Source: Algoriphagus sp. CAU 1675 (GTDB lineage: Bacteria; Bacteroidota; Bacteroidia; Cytophagales; Cyclobacteriaceae). From it: a stretch of DNA of 64,000 bases. Each line of letters starts with the position of its first letter. The stretch's first letter is position 1. The notes beneath the pieces were generated by a model. It was not told the DNA's origin. It ran no database searches and saw only the letters and a program-made list of their open reading frames with translations. Shown one piece after another: positions 9,647 through 18,281 of this stretch. A program made the position numbers and the translations under genes. The DNA lies in the NCBI RefSeq assembly GCF_029222925.1, contig NZ_JARHUI010000001.1, positions 496,986 through 560,985 of the forward strand. The letters run 5' to 3'.

Positions 9647-9971
9647 ACCCGCTCCTCGGGATTTGCAATCCCGAGGTATTAACGTAGGATTTGCAATCCG
9701 AAACACACTAATCCAAAAGGAGCTAGTTCTATTTTACCTCTTTACTTTTCATAAAAATCATGACCATGATTCAGGTTTGTTTTTCTTCTTGTTTTGTAAA
9801 TCCTTTGGATGTTAAACTAAAAGTCGGATTAAAAACCCTTCAATATTGCTTCGGAATTGCAAATTCCGAAGAGCAGAAGAGGTTCTTAGGTAGGAGCAGG
9901 ATTTGTAATCCGAAATCCATTCAACCAAAAGGAACAAGGTCTAACATTCCTTTCCTGACCCCATAAAAATC
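9647..9971. repeat. 325-bp tandem repeat, unit A
   Basis: Starts ACCCGCTCCTCGGG and is repeated directly at 9972-10296 with roughly 93% identity by eye and no net length change. It holds REP hairpins at 9654-9676 (CCTCGGGATT/AATCCCGAGG, loop TGC) and 9849-9871 (CTTCGGAATT/AATTCCGAAG), plus weaker GGATT-nnn-AATCC copies, and ends with the duplicated tail of the transposase gene. Confidence 0.92.
9921..9971 (-). pseudogene. orphan copy of the last 16 codons of the RAYT gene
   Basis: On the minus strand this stretch encodes DFYGVRKGMLDLVPFG and a stop, the same as the end of the transposase at 10246 except Met for Lys. It has no body upstream and results from the 325-bp duplication, whose boundary cuts inside the transposase gene. 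Confidence 0.88.
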
Positions 9972-10296
9972 ACCCGCTCCTCGGGATTTGCAATCCCGAG
10001 GTATTAACGTAGGATTTCCAATCCGAAATACACTTAATTCAAAAGTAGCTAGCTCTATTTTACCTCTCTCTTTTCATAAAAATCATGGCCCTGATTCAGG
10101 TCTAGTTTTCTTCTTTTTTTGTAAATCCTTTGGATGTTAAACTAAAAGTCGGATTAAAAACCCTTCAATATTGCTTCGGAATTGCAAATTCCGAAGAGCA
10201 AAAGAGGTTCTAAGGTAGGAGTAGGATTTGTAATTCGAAATCCATTCAACCAAAAGGAACAAGGTCTAACTTTCCTTTCCTGACCCCATAAAAATC
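9972..10296. repeat. 325-bp tandem repeat, unit B (runs into the transposase gene)
   Basis: Second copy of the unit at 9647. REP hairpins lie at 9979-10001 and 10174-10196. Its last 51 bases are the true 3' end of the transposase gene, so here the tail is attached to a full coding sequence. Confidence 0.92.
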
Positions 10297-10776
10297 ACCC
10301 GCACTACTCCAGATATATTCTTCTTCTTTATCTACAAAACCAGCTTTTACTGGGTTCTGATGGATATATTCAGCTTTATTGTCAAAAAAATCGACAGAAT
10401 AAATCTCCTCTCCATGGTAGCCTTCCTCCCAAAACCATATTCTGTCTTCAATACTGAGTAATTTACAAATCCATTCTCTACGACTTTCTTTTGGATTGGT
10501 TTGAATTGCTTGGAAAATGCTTTTTGAGGTAAATTTTTTTAAGTCTCGAATTACATCACTCAGATTCTCTTCTTTTGCTCTCAAAATCAAATGACAGTGA
10601 TTGGTCATCACAACCCAAGAAAAGATTTCTAACCCTTTTTGGTCTTGACAAAACTTTAGACCATCGATAAATTTTTCCCGGTAAATATCACGTGTGAAAA
10701 CATCTACCCATTGGTGCACGGTAAAAGTCACAAAATGAACAGCACCTTGATCCTGAATTTGATAAGAAAAAGCCAT
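10246..10776 (-). CDS. REP-associated tyrosine transposase (RAYT, Y1/HUH type)
   Basis: A 176-residue single-strand transposase of the IS200-like Y1 superfamily. The metal-binding HUH motif is HCH at residues 60-62 (TNHCHLIL), and the likely catalytic tyrosine is Y137 in EYIHQNPVKAGFV, a hallmark sequence of the RAYT group. RAYTs cut and process REP palindromes rather than move a classical insertion sequence. The gene is flanked on both sides by REP-like hairpins sharing the core GGATTTGCAATCC, and related palindromes occur at 34433 and 37747. Length is normal and the frame is intact, so it is probably functional. Its C-terminus lies inside the duplicated block. Confidence 0.93.
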   Translation of the reverse strand: MAFSYQIQDQGAVHFVTFTVHQWVDVFTRDIYREKFIDGLKFCQDQKGLEIFSWVVMTNHCHLILRAKEENLSDVIRDLKKFTSKSIFQAIQTNPKESRREWICKLLSIEDRIWFWEEGYHGEEIYSVDFFDNKAEYIHQNPVKAGFVDKEEEYIWSSAGDFYGVRKGKLDLVPFG

Positions 10777-10818
10777 TATGAAAATTAAAATTGACGGATT
10801 AAAAATCCTACCATACAG

Positions 10819-10894
10819 CTTCGGAATTACAAATTCCGAAGAGCCTTAAACTAATGCCTCTCCACCTCCCGCTACTCGGATTTACAATCCCGAG
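10819..10894. repeat. REP hairpin pair on the 5' side of the RAYT gene
   Basis: CTTCGGAATT/AATTCCGAAG (10819-10841) is identical in its arms to the hairpins in the 325-bp units, and CTCGGATT/AATCCCGAG (10875-10894) is a degenerate copy of the other type. A further imperfect GGATTTGCAATTC follows near 10906. Same palindromes on both sides of the transposase mark the limits of the element. Confidence 0.85.
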
Positions 10895-10923
10895 GTACTA
10901 CCGTAGGATTTGCAATTCGAAAC

Positions 10924-10959
10924 AAAAAAGCCTGTCTGACTAGTCAAACAGGCTTTTTT
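10924..10959 (-). terminator. bidirectional-looking terminator downstream of glyQS
   Basis: AAAAAAGCCTGT pairs with ACAGGCTTTTTT around an inner palindrome TGACTAGTCA. It lies just past the stop of the glycyl-tRNA synthetase gene and has A/T runs on both sides. Confidence 0.85.
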
Positions 10960-10975
10960 GTAAAATATTTCCGAA

Positions 10976-12442
10976 TCAAATCTTCTCAAAAATCCTTCTA
11001 AAGCTGGTTGCCTCAGCGATTCTTCCATGCAAATCGGAGATAGCTACCCGCTCCTGCTCGGTAGTATCTCTGTGACGGATGGTGACCGTATTGTCTTCCA
11101 AAGTCTGATGGTCCACCGCAATACAGAAAGGAGTTCCGATCAAATCCTGACGAGTATAGCGCTTCCCGATAGAAGCAGCATCTTCATAGATGATGTTGAA
11201 ATCATACTTAAGCAAATCCACGATTTCTTGGGCTTTTTCAGGCAGTCCGTCTTTCTTGGTCAAAGGCAAAATCGCAGCTTTCACCGGAGCTACCGCAGGA
11301 TGGAATTTCAGATAGGTTCTGCTTTTCTCTTCCGTTGTTTCCTCGGTAAAGGCATTGCATAGGGTCAACAAGAACAGTCGGTCGGCACCGATGGAAGTCT
11401 CGATCACATAGGGAATGTAGTTTTGGTTCACTTCCGGATCGAAGTACTGCTGCTTTTTCTTGGAGTATTCCTGATGGGATTTCAGGTCAAAGTCTGTTCT
11501 GGAGTGGATTCCTTCCACTTCCTTGAATCCAAACGGGAATTCGTATTCTATATCCATGGCGGCATTGGCATAGTGAGCCAACTTCTCATGGTCATGCTTT
11601 CTCAGTTTGGCAGCTGGGGTTCCCAAAGCCAAATGCCAGTTCATCCGGGTTTCTGCCCATTGCTTGTACCAATCTAGCTCGGTGCCAGGACGCACGAAGA
11701 ACTGCATTTCCATCTGTTCGAATTCACGCATACGGAAAATAAACTGGCGGGCTACGATCTCATTTCTGAAAGCCTTCCCGATTTGGGCAATTCCAAAAGG
11801 AACCTTCATTCGGGCTGTTTTCTGCACATTGAGGAAGTTGACAAAAATCCCCTGTGCCGTCTCAGGCCTCAAGTAAATGGTAGAAGCATCTTCGGCCACA
11901 GATCCAACTTGGGTGGAAAACATCAGGTTGAATTGACGTACATCGGTCCAATTGGAAGTGCCGCTGATCGGGCAGGTGATGCCAACATTGACGATCAGGT
12001 CACGAACTCCATCCAGGTCTTCCGCTTCCAGCAGTCTGGCCAAAGCTGCAGTCAGTTCCCTGGCCTCCTCTACTTTCCCTTCATTTTCCAATTTGGCAGC
12101 ATGCTCTTCTACCAGCACGTCGGCACGGTAGCGCTTTTTGCTGTCCTTGTTGTCAATCATGGGATCATTGAAGGAATCCACGTGACCGGAAGCCTTCCAG
12201 GTGGTCGGGTGCATAAAAATCGCCGCATCGATCCCCACGATATTGGCATGCAGGCGGGTCATGGTTTCCCACCACAATCGCTTCAGGTTGTTTTTCAACT
12301 CTACCCCATAGGCCCCATAATCATAGACTGCCTGTAGGCCGTCGTAGATTTCCGAACTAGGGTACACAAACCCATACTCCTTGGCATGGGCAATTATATC
12401 TTTTAGTTGGGCGTTTTCCGCCGGAGTCGCTGTCTTTGCCAT
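10976..12442 (-). CDS. glyQS: glycyl-tRNA synthetase (class II, homodimeric type)
   Basis: A 488-residue class II aminoacyl-tRNA synthetase charging tRNA-Gly. The N-terminus (EYGFVYPSSEIYDGLQAVYDYG), FMHPTTWKASGHVDSF, the motif 2 region (FRNEI near IGKAFRNEIVARQ) and a C-terminal anticodon-binding domain (VAPVKAAILPL) are typical of the eukaryote-like dimeric enzyme used by Bacteroidota. I start at the ATG at 12442 (MAKTATPAENAQ); a TTG three codons upstream is less likely. Single-gene transcript with its own terminator. Confidence 0.95.
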   Translation of the reverse strand: MAKTATPAENAQLKDIIAHAKEYGFVYPSSEIYDGLQAVYDYGAYGVELKNNLKRLWWETMTRLHANIVGIDAAIFMHPTTWKASGHVDSFNDPMIDNKDSKKRYRADVLVEEHAAKLENEGKVEEARELTAALARLLEAEDLDGVRDLIVNVGITCPISGTSNWTDVRQFNLMFSTQVGSVAEDASTIYLRPETAQGIFVNFLNVQKTARMKVPFGIAQIGKAFRNEIVARQFIFRMREFEQMEMQFFVRPGTELDWYKQWAETRMNWHLALGTPAAKLRKHDHEKLAHYANAAMDIEYEFPFGFKEVEGIHSRTDFDLKSHQEYSKKKQQYFDPEVNQNYIPYVIETSIGADRLFLLTLCNAFTEETTEEKSRTYLKFHPAVAPVKAAILPLTKKDGLPEKAQEIVDLLKYDFNIIYEDAASIGKRYTRQDLIGTPFCIAVDHQTLEDNTVTIRHRDTTEQERVAISDLHGRIAEATSFRRIFEKI

Positions 12443-12655
12443 AGGGCGCAAAATTAAGGAAACAAATTGATATGAAAGGGTTTCTTAAAGTGCTTTAAGG
12501 CAAACAAAATGAAATCTACCCTACTGAATCTATCAATTATGGAAAACTTGGACTTGAATGATAGAAGTTCAAAAATTTTACAAAATAACCGAATAATAAA
12601 ACTAAAGAATTTAATTTTCGTTGACTAGGCTACTGTTCAACTAATCCCATTTTAT

Positions 12656-13315
12656 ATGAAGAAATGTTTTCTATTCTTTTTGTCTTTTATGTTGTTGTCC
12701 TTCGGTGGATTTGCCCAGTTGGAAAAAGGAAATAAAGTCATTGGAGGATCAATTAATTTTTCCAGCCAAAGTTCTGAAGCATCAGGTCCTTTTGGAGTGT
12801 CCTATGACACGGAAAACAGAAACTTCGAATTAAGTCCGGATTTCGGGATTTTTATCATTGACAATTTGGTCCTGGGGTTGACCATCTCCTATTTCAACAG
12901 AAATTTTACCATGGATTATACAAACTATAAAGTTGAAAATCTAAGCTCTGGTTGGGGTGCTGGACCCTATATCAGAAAATATTTTCCTTTAGGAGAACAG
13001 TTTGCTTTTTTCGGACAGTTGGGCATCTCATTTTCCGGGTCAAGTGAGGAGTATAAAAATGAAAATATAGACACTCCATTTTCCCAAAAGTCGAAGTATA
13101 GTGTTTTCGGGGCCAAGACGGATGTTGGTTTTTCCTTCTTTCCCAAGAAGTGGATAAGTCTGAACCTGATGGTAAACCCATTAAATTTTACACAGACTAT
13201 AAACAAGCCTGAAAACAATCCTGACAATTCCAGGTCGGTCAGCAATAATTTTAGTTTCAATGTTAATACCTCTTCCATTCTTTTGGGGGCTCACTTTTTT
13301 ATATCTAAAAAATGA
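12656..13315 (+). CDS. small outer-membrane beta-barrel protein
   Basis: A 219-residue protein with a signal peptide (residues 1-20, cleaving after GGFAQ) followed by alternating hydrophobic/aromatic strands and a terminal strand ILLGAHFFISKK, as in 8-stranded porin-like barrels. It overlaps the next, related gene by four bases (ATGA), implying coupled translation. Ligand unknown. Confidence 0.75.
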   Translation: MKKCFLFFLSFMLLSFGGFAQLEKGNKVIGGSINFSSQSSEASGPFGVSYDTENRNFELSPDFGIFIIDNLVLGLTISYFNRNFTMDYTNYKVENLSSGWGAGPYIRKYFPLGEQFAFFGQLGISFSGSSEEYKNENIDTPFSQKSKYSVFGAKTDVGFSFFPKKWISLNLMVNPLNFTQTINKPENNPDNSRSVSNNFSFNVNTSSILLGAHFFISKK

Positions 13316-13965
13316 AGAAGATTCTAATTGTATTGATCCTGAATTTTGTTGGTGGATTTTCTGCCTTTAGCCAAATGCAGAAAGGAGCTTGGATGCTGAA
13401 TGGTGAATTGGGACTTTCAAGAATTCGAAATTTGACAAAATCCAATGATCCGGGTTTTCAAACTATGAAATCTAACCCCGTAACAAGTTTTATACTGAAT
13501 CCGGGTATCGGATATTTCGTTTCCGACAAAACGGTATTTGGAGTTCAAGGACTTCTGGGAAATACGTGGAAAAAAGACGATAGTGATGTCTCAAATTCAC
13601 CTAATAGCTACAATGTTTTTTCCTTTGGAGGAGGTGTCTTTTTGAGGAATTATGTCCCTTCAGGAGAAAAAACAGCGTTTTTCTGGGAACTTGAATCTGA
13701 TTATTCGAGAAGGAATTATGTTTGGAGATATAAGAACCCCAGTAGTAAAGAAGTTTCGGGCAGGGATAAATGCATTTCTGCAGGAATGAACTTAGGGCTT
13801 CAGTACTTGATCAGCAATCGAATTGGGGTTCATGTTTCAACTCCCATCTTGCAATACACCTCTAGACTAAAAGGGTATTCCAAAGATTTCGAAGGATTTC
13901 CCGAGGATTATTTTTCCATCCAATTTTTAAAATCCTTCAACCTAGGAGCATCTATTTTTCTTTAA
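13312..13965 (+). CDS. small outer-membrane beta-barrel protein (second of a pair)
   Basis: A 217-residue protein with signal peptide (MKKILIVLILNFVGG, cleavage after SAFSQ) and beta-barrel pattern; it shares the MQKGxW/LEKGNK start of the mature part, GGG-containing strands and a FF/FL final strand with its upstream neighbour, so the two are likely old tandem duplicates. Overlaps that gene by ATGA and is followed by a clear terminator, so the pair forms a two-gene operon. Confidence 0.75.
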   Translation: MKKILIVLILNFVGGFSAFSQMQKGAWMLNGELGLSRIRNLTKSNDPGFQTMKSNPVTSFILNPGIGYFVSDKTVFGVQGLLGNTWKKDDSDVSNSPNSYNVFSFGGGVFLRNYVPSGEKTAFFWELESDYSRRNYVWRYKNPSSKEVSGRDKCISAGMNLGLQYLISNRIGVHVSTPILQYTSRLKGYSKDFEGFPEDYFSIQFLKSFNLGASIFL

Positions 13966-13970
13966 ACCCT

Positions 13971-14003
13971 AAGCCTCTGAAATTTAAATTCAGAGGCTTT
14001 TTT
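13971..14003 (+). terminator. rho-independent terminator
   Basis: GCCTCTGAA pairs with TTCAGAGGC around ATTTAAA, then a T-run. It ends the barrel gene pair. Confidence 0.9.
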
Positions 14004-14142
14004 ACGTAAAGAGAGTAGTGATTTCCTGTCCCATCACAGAGATAATTTCACAATGGTAACAAATCAGTAAACAAATTGATTTGGAGGGAGAAGCTATTCG
14101 GAATTGATGAGGGATTTCTGGAGAATTATCATTTGCATGAAA

Positions 14143-14178
14143 AATAAAAAAGCCCAAATCTCTCGACTTGGGCCATTC
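14143..14178 (-). repeat. orphan terminator, left copy of a 33-bp direct repeat
   Basis: A run of A then GCCCAA...TTGGGC, read on the minus strand as a hairpin followed by T-run. Bases 14146-14178 are identical to 16517-16549, and similarity continues for about 25 more bases. The right copy terminates the GMC gene; the left copy now serves the two-gene cassette between them. The rest of 13966-14292 shows no convincing gene. Confidence 0.8.
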
Positions 14179-14292
14179 ATAATTCAACATTTTCAATTCA
14201 CCTATCTTAAGGATTTTCTTACATAAACCAAGAACTGACTTCCAAAACAAATGAGGGGATTCAGGAAATTCTGCTCAGAAGGGGGAATTAGA

Positions 14293-14832
14293 TTAGTCAG
14301 TAATCACTAAATAGAATTCAATAAAACATTTAATCGCCCATCCATTTAGTTTGTCTCTTTTAAACAATATTAATGTTTCAGCATTGTTTTGTTTGTCAAA
14401 AATGTAAGCATAATCATTAATTATTATAGGCTCAGAAATTGACCTTGTAGGATAATACGACCTGGAATTATTTTTTTTTAAAAGATTTTGAGTTAACTCA
14501 ACATTGGAAGGCAACCTATCTTGTTCAATTGTCTTTATGGAAATTCCACTTGCAGCAACTTTTAATTCTCCCACAATTTCTTGTAGCGAGGATTCTTCAA
14601 ATGAACAAGGAATAGTATTTTGTTTAAACCTTAAATCAATTAATTCAATCCAGGACTTAAAATCAATGGTTTGATAATAAATAGTGAAATCTATTCCCCT
14701 ATTGGAAAATAAAGACTCTATTACTTTGTACTGTTCCTCTGATAACCCATTATCAATCTCCTGAGCCTTGACTTTGGCGAAACAAAGACTAATAATAAGC
14801 ATGGCAGTAATTTTTGAAAATATACTATTCAT
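14293..14832 (-). CDS. secreted protein of unknown function
   Basis: A 179-residue protein with an N-terminal signal peptide (hydrophobic stretch residues 8-19, cleavage likely after KVKAQ). The mature part is AT-rich in coding bases, unlike core genes nearby, and shows no recognised domain. Its ATG overlaps the end of the upstream HExxH lipoprotein gene by eight bases, so the two should be co-translated and may work together. The segment FDKQNNAETLILFKRDKLNGWAIKC resembles nothing I know. Confidence 0.7.
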   Translation of the reverse strand: MNSIFSKITAMLIISLCFAKVKAQEIDNGLSEEQYKVIESLFSNRGIDFTIYYQTIDFKSWIELIDLRFKQNTIPCSFEESSLQEIVGELKVAASGISIKTIEQDRLPSNVELTQNLLKKNNSRSYYPTRSISEPIIINDYAYIFDKQNNAETLILFKRDKLNGWAIKCFIEFYLVITD

Positions 14833-16345
14833 TACAATTTTCTTTAATGCCCTTAGCTAGACTATTGGCAGTAGCTTCATTTTCCAAAGTCGTAGCAATT
14901 GCATCCCAATCTCCATTTGGAATCAAAGGTACTATATCAGAAATGGGATCAGATGTCCCATTCTTTAGTAATCCACCAAACCCCATTTTATAATAGTAGT
15001 CAAATCCCAAATTTCCACTTGTTGGTCCAAAATTTTTGTCCCAATTATATAGTGATACAGCCATACCAAGAAGATATTGGCTCATCATTCCATGGTGTGC
15101 ATCATTCACATTATTATTATGGCAAATATAATAATTATTTAGTTCTATGACAAATTCATAGTTTGTTTTGGATAAATACATAATGTAGGCATGAACCGTT
15201 TCATGAATTATTGTTCTTGCAATACTTAGTGATGTTGCATTTTCAATATAGGAATTGTCTAACTGAATTGTTATGTACCCTTCTGAATCTGGAGTAATTG
15301 TTCTTGCATTAGGCCGAGTTCCATTTGAATTCATTGGAAGGTTAACATCTTCAATATAATAATAGAATTTTCCTCCTTTCTTAAACAAATCAAGCATCCA
15401 CGGAAAAATATCTAAACTACCTAAGCCAGTTAGGTCTGTTAGTTTGTTAGCCCCTTTACCTAGTTCTATAAAAATTATTTCAGCACATTCATTGTCTAAC
15501 TGGTTAATAATAAATTCACTTGGTGCTGGAGCTGATGGTGGATTATAATCACATGACCCACATCCTGAACCAGATGGATCCAATTCTGAGCCATCATAAT
15601 AATATGTTCCATCAACATAAACTGTTCCGGCGGTAGGAAACTCACCAGCAGCTCCAGTGCAAACAGTTTCGGTTATAGTTGTAGTATTAATTTCAATCCC
15701 GAAAGTTCCTTCGATAGGGGTGTAATACACCACCTCCCTAGTTATTTGATAACAATCACCTTGGGTCCTTGTATTTGGCAGGATATCTTTTCCATAAAAT
15801 ATCACTTTTCTTTCATCATTTGGTGAAAATTCAAACGTGACAAGATGATGTTCATCATAAGTTAATAGGTCAACTTTTCCTTCCCAAAATTCATTTATAG
15901 CATTATAGGAAATAGAATTAAAATCCATTTCTGAATTTCTATTATTTGGAAAATACCTTGCTATCAGAGGATCAAATCTATTATCTGTTAGATTTTTGAT
16001 AAACATGATATTTTGGATAACAAAATCTGCTGGATTCCTATCAGGAAAACTGTCCAACATACTTTTTGGGAAGTATTTTGTGGCATTTTCCAAACTCACT
16101 TCAAAAACCTCTCTTCCATCCGGGAAAAAATAATGATGAAACTGGTCCCAATCGGGTTCTTTTTCGAAAAAGGGAAGGATTAGTTCCTGAGATTCAGTTC
16201 GGAAGTTAGAGCTTCTTTCAGGCAACCGAAGTTTGGTTTTGTTGGCCTCAAACCACTCCCGGACCTGGGCTAATTGGGGAGTTTCGGATAGCTCCAAAGA
16301 AGGAGCTTCAGGTTCTTCCACACAGGAGGTGAAAAGAAGAGTCAT
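14825..16345 (-). CDS. HExxH lipoprotein, putative zinc metalloprotease; signal peptide broken by poly-G
   Basis: A 506-residue open frame from the ATG at 16345. The first residues (MTLLFTSC) are only the tail of a lipoprotein signal. The frame stays open upstream without a start codon, giving a good signal core (HFKKIARSGYFGIFSLLVA) that would join an ATG at 16428 if the run of 11 G at 16402-16412 were 12 or 9 long. Residues near 385 contain HETVH (IIHETVHAY), a candidate zinc-peptidase motif; a Gly/Ser/Cys loop (SGSGCGSCDYNPPSAP) sits mid-protein. AT-rich relative to neighbours. No family recognised; protease function is inference. Overlaps the next gene by eight bases. Confidence 0.75.
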   Translation of the reverse strand: MTLLFTSCVEEPEAPSLELSETPQLAQVREWFEANKTKLRLPERSSNFRTESQELILPFFEKEPDWDQFHHYFFPDGREVFEVSLENATKYFPKSMLDSFPDRNPADFVIQNIMFIKNLTDNRFDPLIARYFPNNRNSEMDFNSISYNAINEFWEGKVDLLTYDEHHLVTFEFSPNDERKVIFYGKDILPNTRTQGDCYQITREVVYYTPIEGTFGIEINTTTITETVCTGAAGEFPTAGTVYVDGTYYYDGSELDPSGSGCGSCDYNPPSAPAPSEFIINQLDNECAEIIFIELGKGANKLTDLTGLGSLDIFPWMLDLFKKGGKFYYYIEDVNLPMNSNGTRPNARTITPDSEGYITIQLDNSYIENATSLSIARTIIHETVHAYIMYLSKTNYEFVIELNNYYICHNNNVNDAHHGMMSQYLLGMAVSLYNWDKNFGPTSGNLGFDYYYKMGFGGLLKNGTSDPISDIVPLIPNGDWDAIATTLENEATANSLAKGIKENCNE

Positions 16346-16401
16346 CGCAACTAACAGGCTGAAAATGCCAAAGTAGCCAGATCTAGCTATCTTTTTGAAA
16401 T

Positions 16402-16412
16402 GGGGGGGGGGG
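16402..16412. repeat. homopolymer of 11 G at the 5' end of the lipoprotein gene
   Basis: Eleven consecutive G (C on the coding strand) between an in-phase ATG (16428-16426, MNDSFTPPP) and the lipoprotein signal core. At this length the ATG frame ends after 13 codons at TAG; adding one base or removing two restores a continuous lipoprotein start. Confidence 0.9.
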
Positions 16413-16510
16413 TAAAAGAGTCGTTCATAATTTTAAACAATAGTTTTTGAATTAAAAGATTCTGTAAAATAGAAAACTAATTAATTAAAAAAAATCAATT
16501 ACAGGGAGAA

Positions 16511-16549
16511 TTTTAAAAAAAAGCCCAAATCTCTCGACTTGGGCCATTC
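16511..16549 (-). terminator. terminator of the GMC oxidoreductase operon, right copy of the direct repeat
   Basis: On the minus strand GCCCAAGTCGAGAGATTTGGGC followed by eight T makes a rho-independent terminator about 25 bases past the GMC stop; arms are GCCCAA and TTGGGC. Same sequence as 14146-14178. Confidence 0.85.
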
Positions 16550-16571
16550 TTAATTCTAAATTATCAATTCA

Positions 16572-18281
16572 TCATTTCTTACTCTCCGCCACCGCATGGT
16601 GTGCAGCTCTCGCCGCAAAAGCCATATAGGTCAGCGATGGGTTCTGCGTAGAAGTGGAAGTCATGGATGCTCCATCGGTTACATAGACATTTGGTACGGC
16701 ATGCAACTGATGATTGGCATTGAGCAGGGAAGTCTTAGGATCATTACCCATACGTACACCGCCCATTTCGTGGATGTCCAGACCTGCGGCCTGCTTGCTG
16801 TCGCTGGATCGGATATTGGTGAATCCGGCCTTGTCAAACATCTCGGTCATCTGCTCGATGTAGTCCTTGACCATTTTCTCATCATTGTCATCATAATCCA
16901 CACTGATCCTGAGCTGAGGCATGCCCCATTCGTCTTTCAGGTTAGGATCCAAAGCCACATAATTGCTTTCCTTCGGAATGGTTTCCCCCATCATATGGGA
17001 ACCCACATACCATGGTCCGTATTGGTCAGGATTAAGCAGGTTGTTTTTCAGATCCATGCCTATGCCTTCGGTATTGGGTCTCACTCCTCTACCGGCAGAG
17101 AATCCGGCTGCATATCCTCTCAGGAAGTCGGTTTCCTGCTTGTATACATTTCGGAATCTTGGAAAATATCCGCTGGTCGGTCTGCCTCCGGAAGTCGCGT
17201 ATTCGGAGTAACCTTCGTATTCTGCCGAAACCCGAGCCCGGTAATTGTGGAATGCCACATATTTACCAAGCAAACCACTGTCATTGCCCAAACCATTCGG
17301 GAAACGGTTGGAGGTGGAATTCAACAAGACCAGGTTGGAATTCAGGGCAGCTGCATTCAGGAAGATCACATCTGCATAAAACTCCTCTGTTTCCTTGGTC
17401 AATCGGTCGATGATGCGTACACCGGTTGCTTTTCCTTTTTCCTCATCATAAATGATGGAATGTACAATCGCATCCGGTCTCATGGTCAGGTTTCCGGTTT
17501 TTAGAGCCCATGGAATAGTGGATGAATTGGAACTGAAATATCCCCCGAAAGGACAACCTCTCTGGCATAGATTTCGGTTTTGGCAGAGGGTTCTACCCTG
17601 TTGCGCATAGTAATCCGCATTTCCATGAATATGCGCACAACGGGAAGAGATCATGTGGCGATCATTACCATAGTGCTTTTTAAGTTGCTCCTGGAAATAC
17701 TTCTCCACCACATTCAGTTCATAGCCCGGCAAAAACTCCCCATCAGGAAGATGAGCCAAGCCGTCCTTGTTTCCGGAAACCCCGGCAAATTTCTCCACAT
17801 GGCTGTACCAAGGCGCGATATCCTTGTAGCGAATCGGCCAATCCACGGCAAATCCGTCTCGGGCAGGTCCTTCGAAGTCAAAGTCTGACCAGCGCTGTAC
17901 CTGTCTTGCCCAAAGCAGGGATTTTCCCCCTACCTGATAGCCACGGATCCAGTCAAAAGGTTTCTCCTGCACATAAGGATGCTCAGTGTCCTTTACAAAA
18001 AAGTGCATGGCATCCTCCCGGAAAGCATAGCATCTGCTGACTACCGGATTTTCTTTTTTGATATCTTCAGGGATCTGTCCTCTATGCTCAAATTCGTAAG
18101 GGAGCATGTTGGTGGTAGGATAATCCTTGACGTGCTCCACGTTTCTCCCTCTTTCCAGCATCAGGGTTTTGACGCCCAAGTCGCAAAGCTCCTTGGCAGC
18201 CCAGCCACCGCTGATACCTGAACCGATCACAATCGCCTGATAGGTTCGCTCTTGTTTGCTTCGAATATTGAGATTAGCCAT
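16572..18281 (-). CDS. GMC-family oxidoreductase, large (FAD) subunit
   Basis: A 569-residue flavoprotein: FAD-binding motif VIGSGISGGWAAKE at about residues 17-30, a cysteine-rich segment (CQNRNLCQRGCPFGG) typical of gluconate/glucoside dehydrogenase-type alpha subunits, and a C-terminal GMC_oxred_C region with DGASMTSTSTQNPSLT. Likely oxidises a sugar or polyol in the periplasm. It overlaps the preceding small-subunit gene by eight bases and is followed by a terminator. Substrate cannot be read from sequence. Confidence 0.88.
   Translation of the reverse strand: MANLNIRSKQERTYQAIVIGSGISGGWAAKELCDLGVKTLMLERGRNVEHVKDYPTTNMLPYEFEHRGQIPEDIKKENPVVSRCYAFREDAMHFFVKDTEHPYVQEKPFDWIRGYQVGGKSLLWARQVQRWSDFDFEGPARDGFAVDWPIRYKDIAPWYSHVEKFAGVSGNKDGLAHLPDGEFLPGYELNVVEKYFQEQLKKHYGNDRHMISSRCAHIHGNADYYAQQGRTLCQNRNLCQRGCPFGGYFSSNSSTIPWALKTGNLTMRPDAIVHSIIYDEEKGKATGVRIIDRLTKETEEFYADVIFLNAAALNSNLVLLNSTSNRFPNGLGNDSGLLGKYVAFHNYRARVSAEYEGYSEYATSGGRPTSGYFPRFRNVYKQETDFLRGYAAGFSAGRGVRPNTEGIGMDLKNNLLNPDQYGPWYVGSHMMGETIPKESNYVALDPNLKDEWGMPQLRISVDYDDNDEKMVKDYIEQMTEMFDKAGFTNIRSSDSKQAAGLDIHEMGGVRMGNDPKTSLLNANHQLHAVPNVYVTDGASMTSTSTQNPSLTYMAFAARAAHHAVAESKK

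Noticed and set aside
9760..9966. plus-strand open frame within the 325-bp repeat
   Set aside because: It runs through REP hairpins and the antisense of the transposase tail and has no protein-like composition.
14002..14250. open frame on the minus strand as a small gene
   Set aside because: It spans the barrel-gene terminator and the duplicated terminator repeat, and has no protein-like features.
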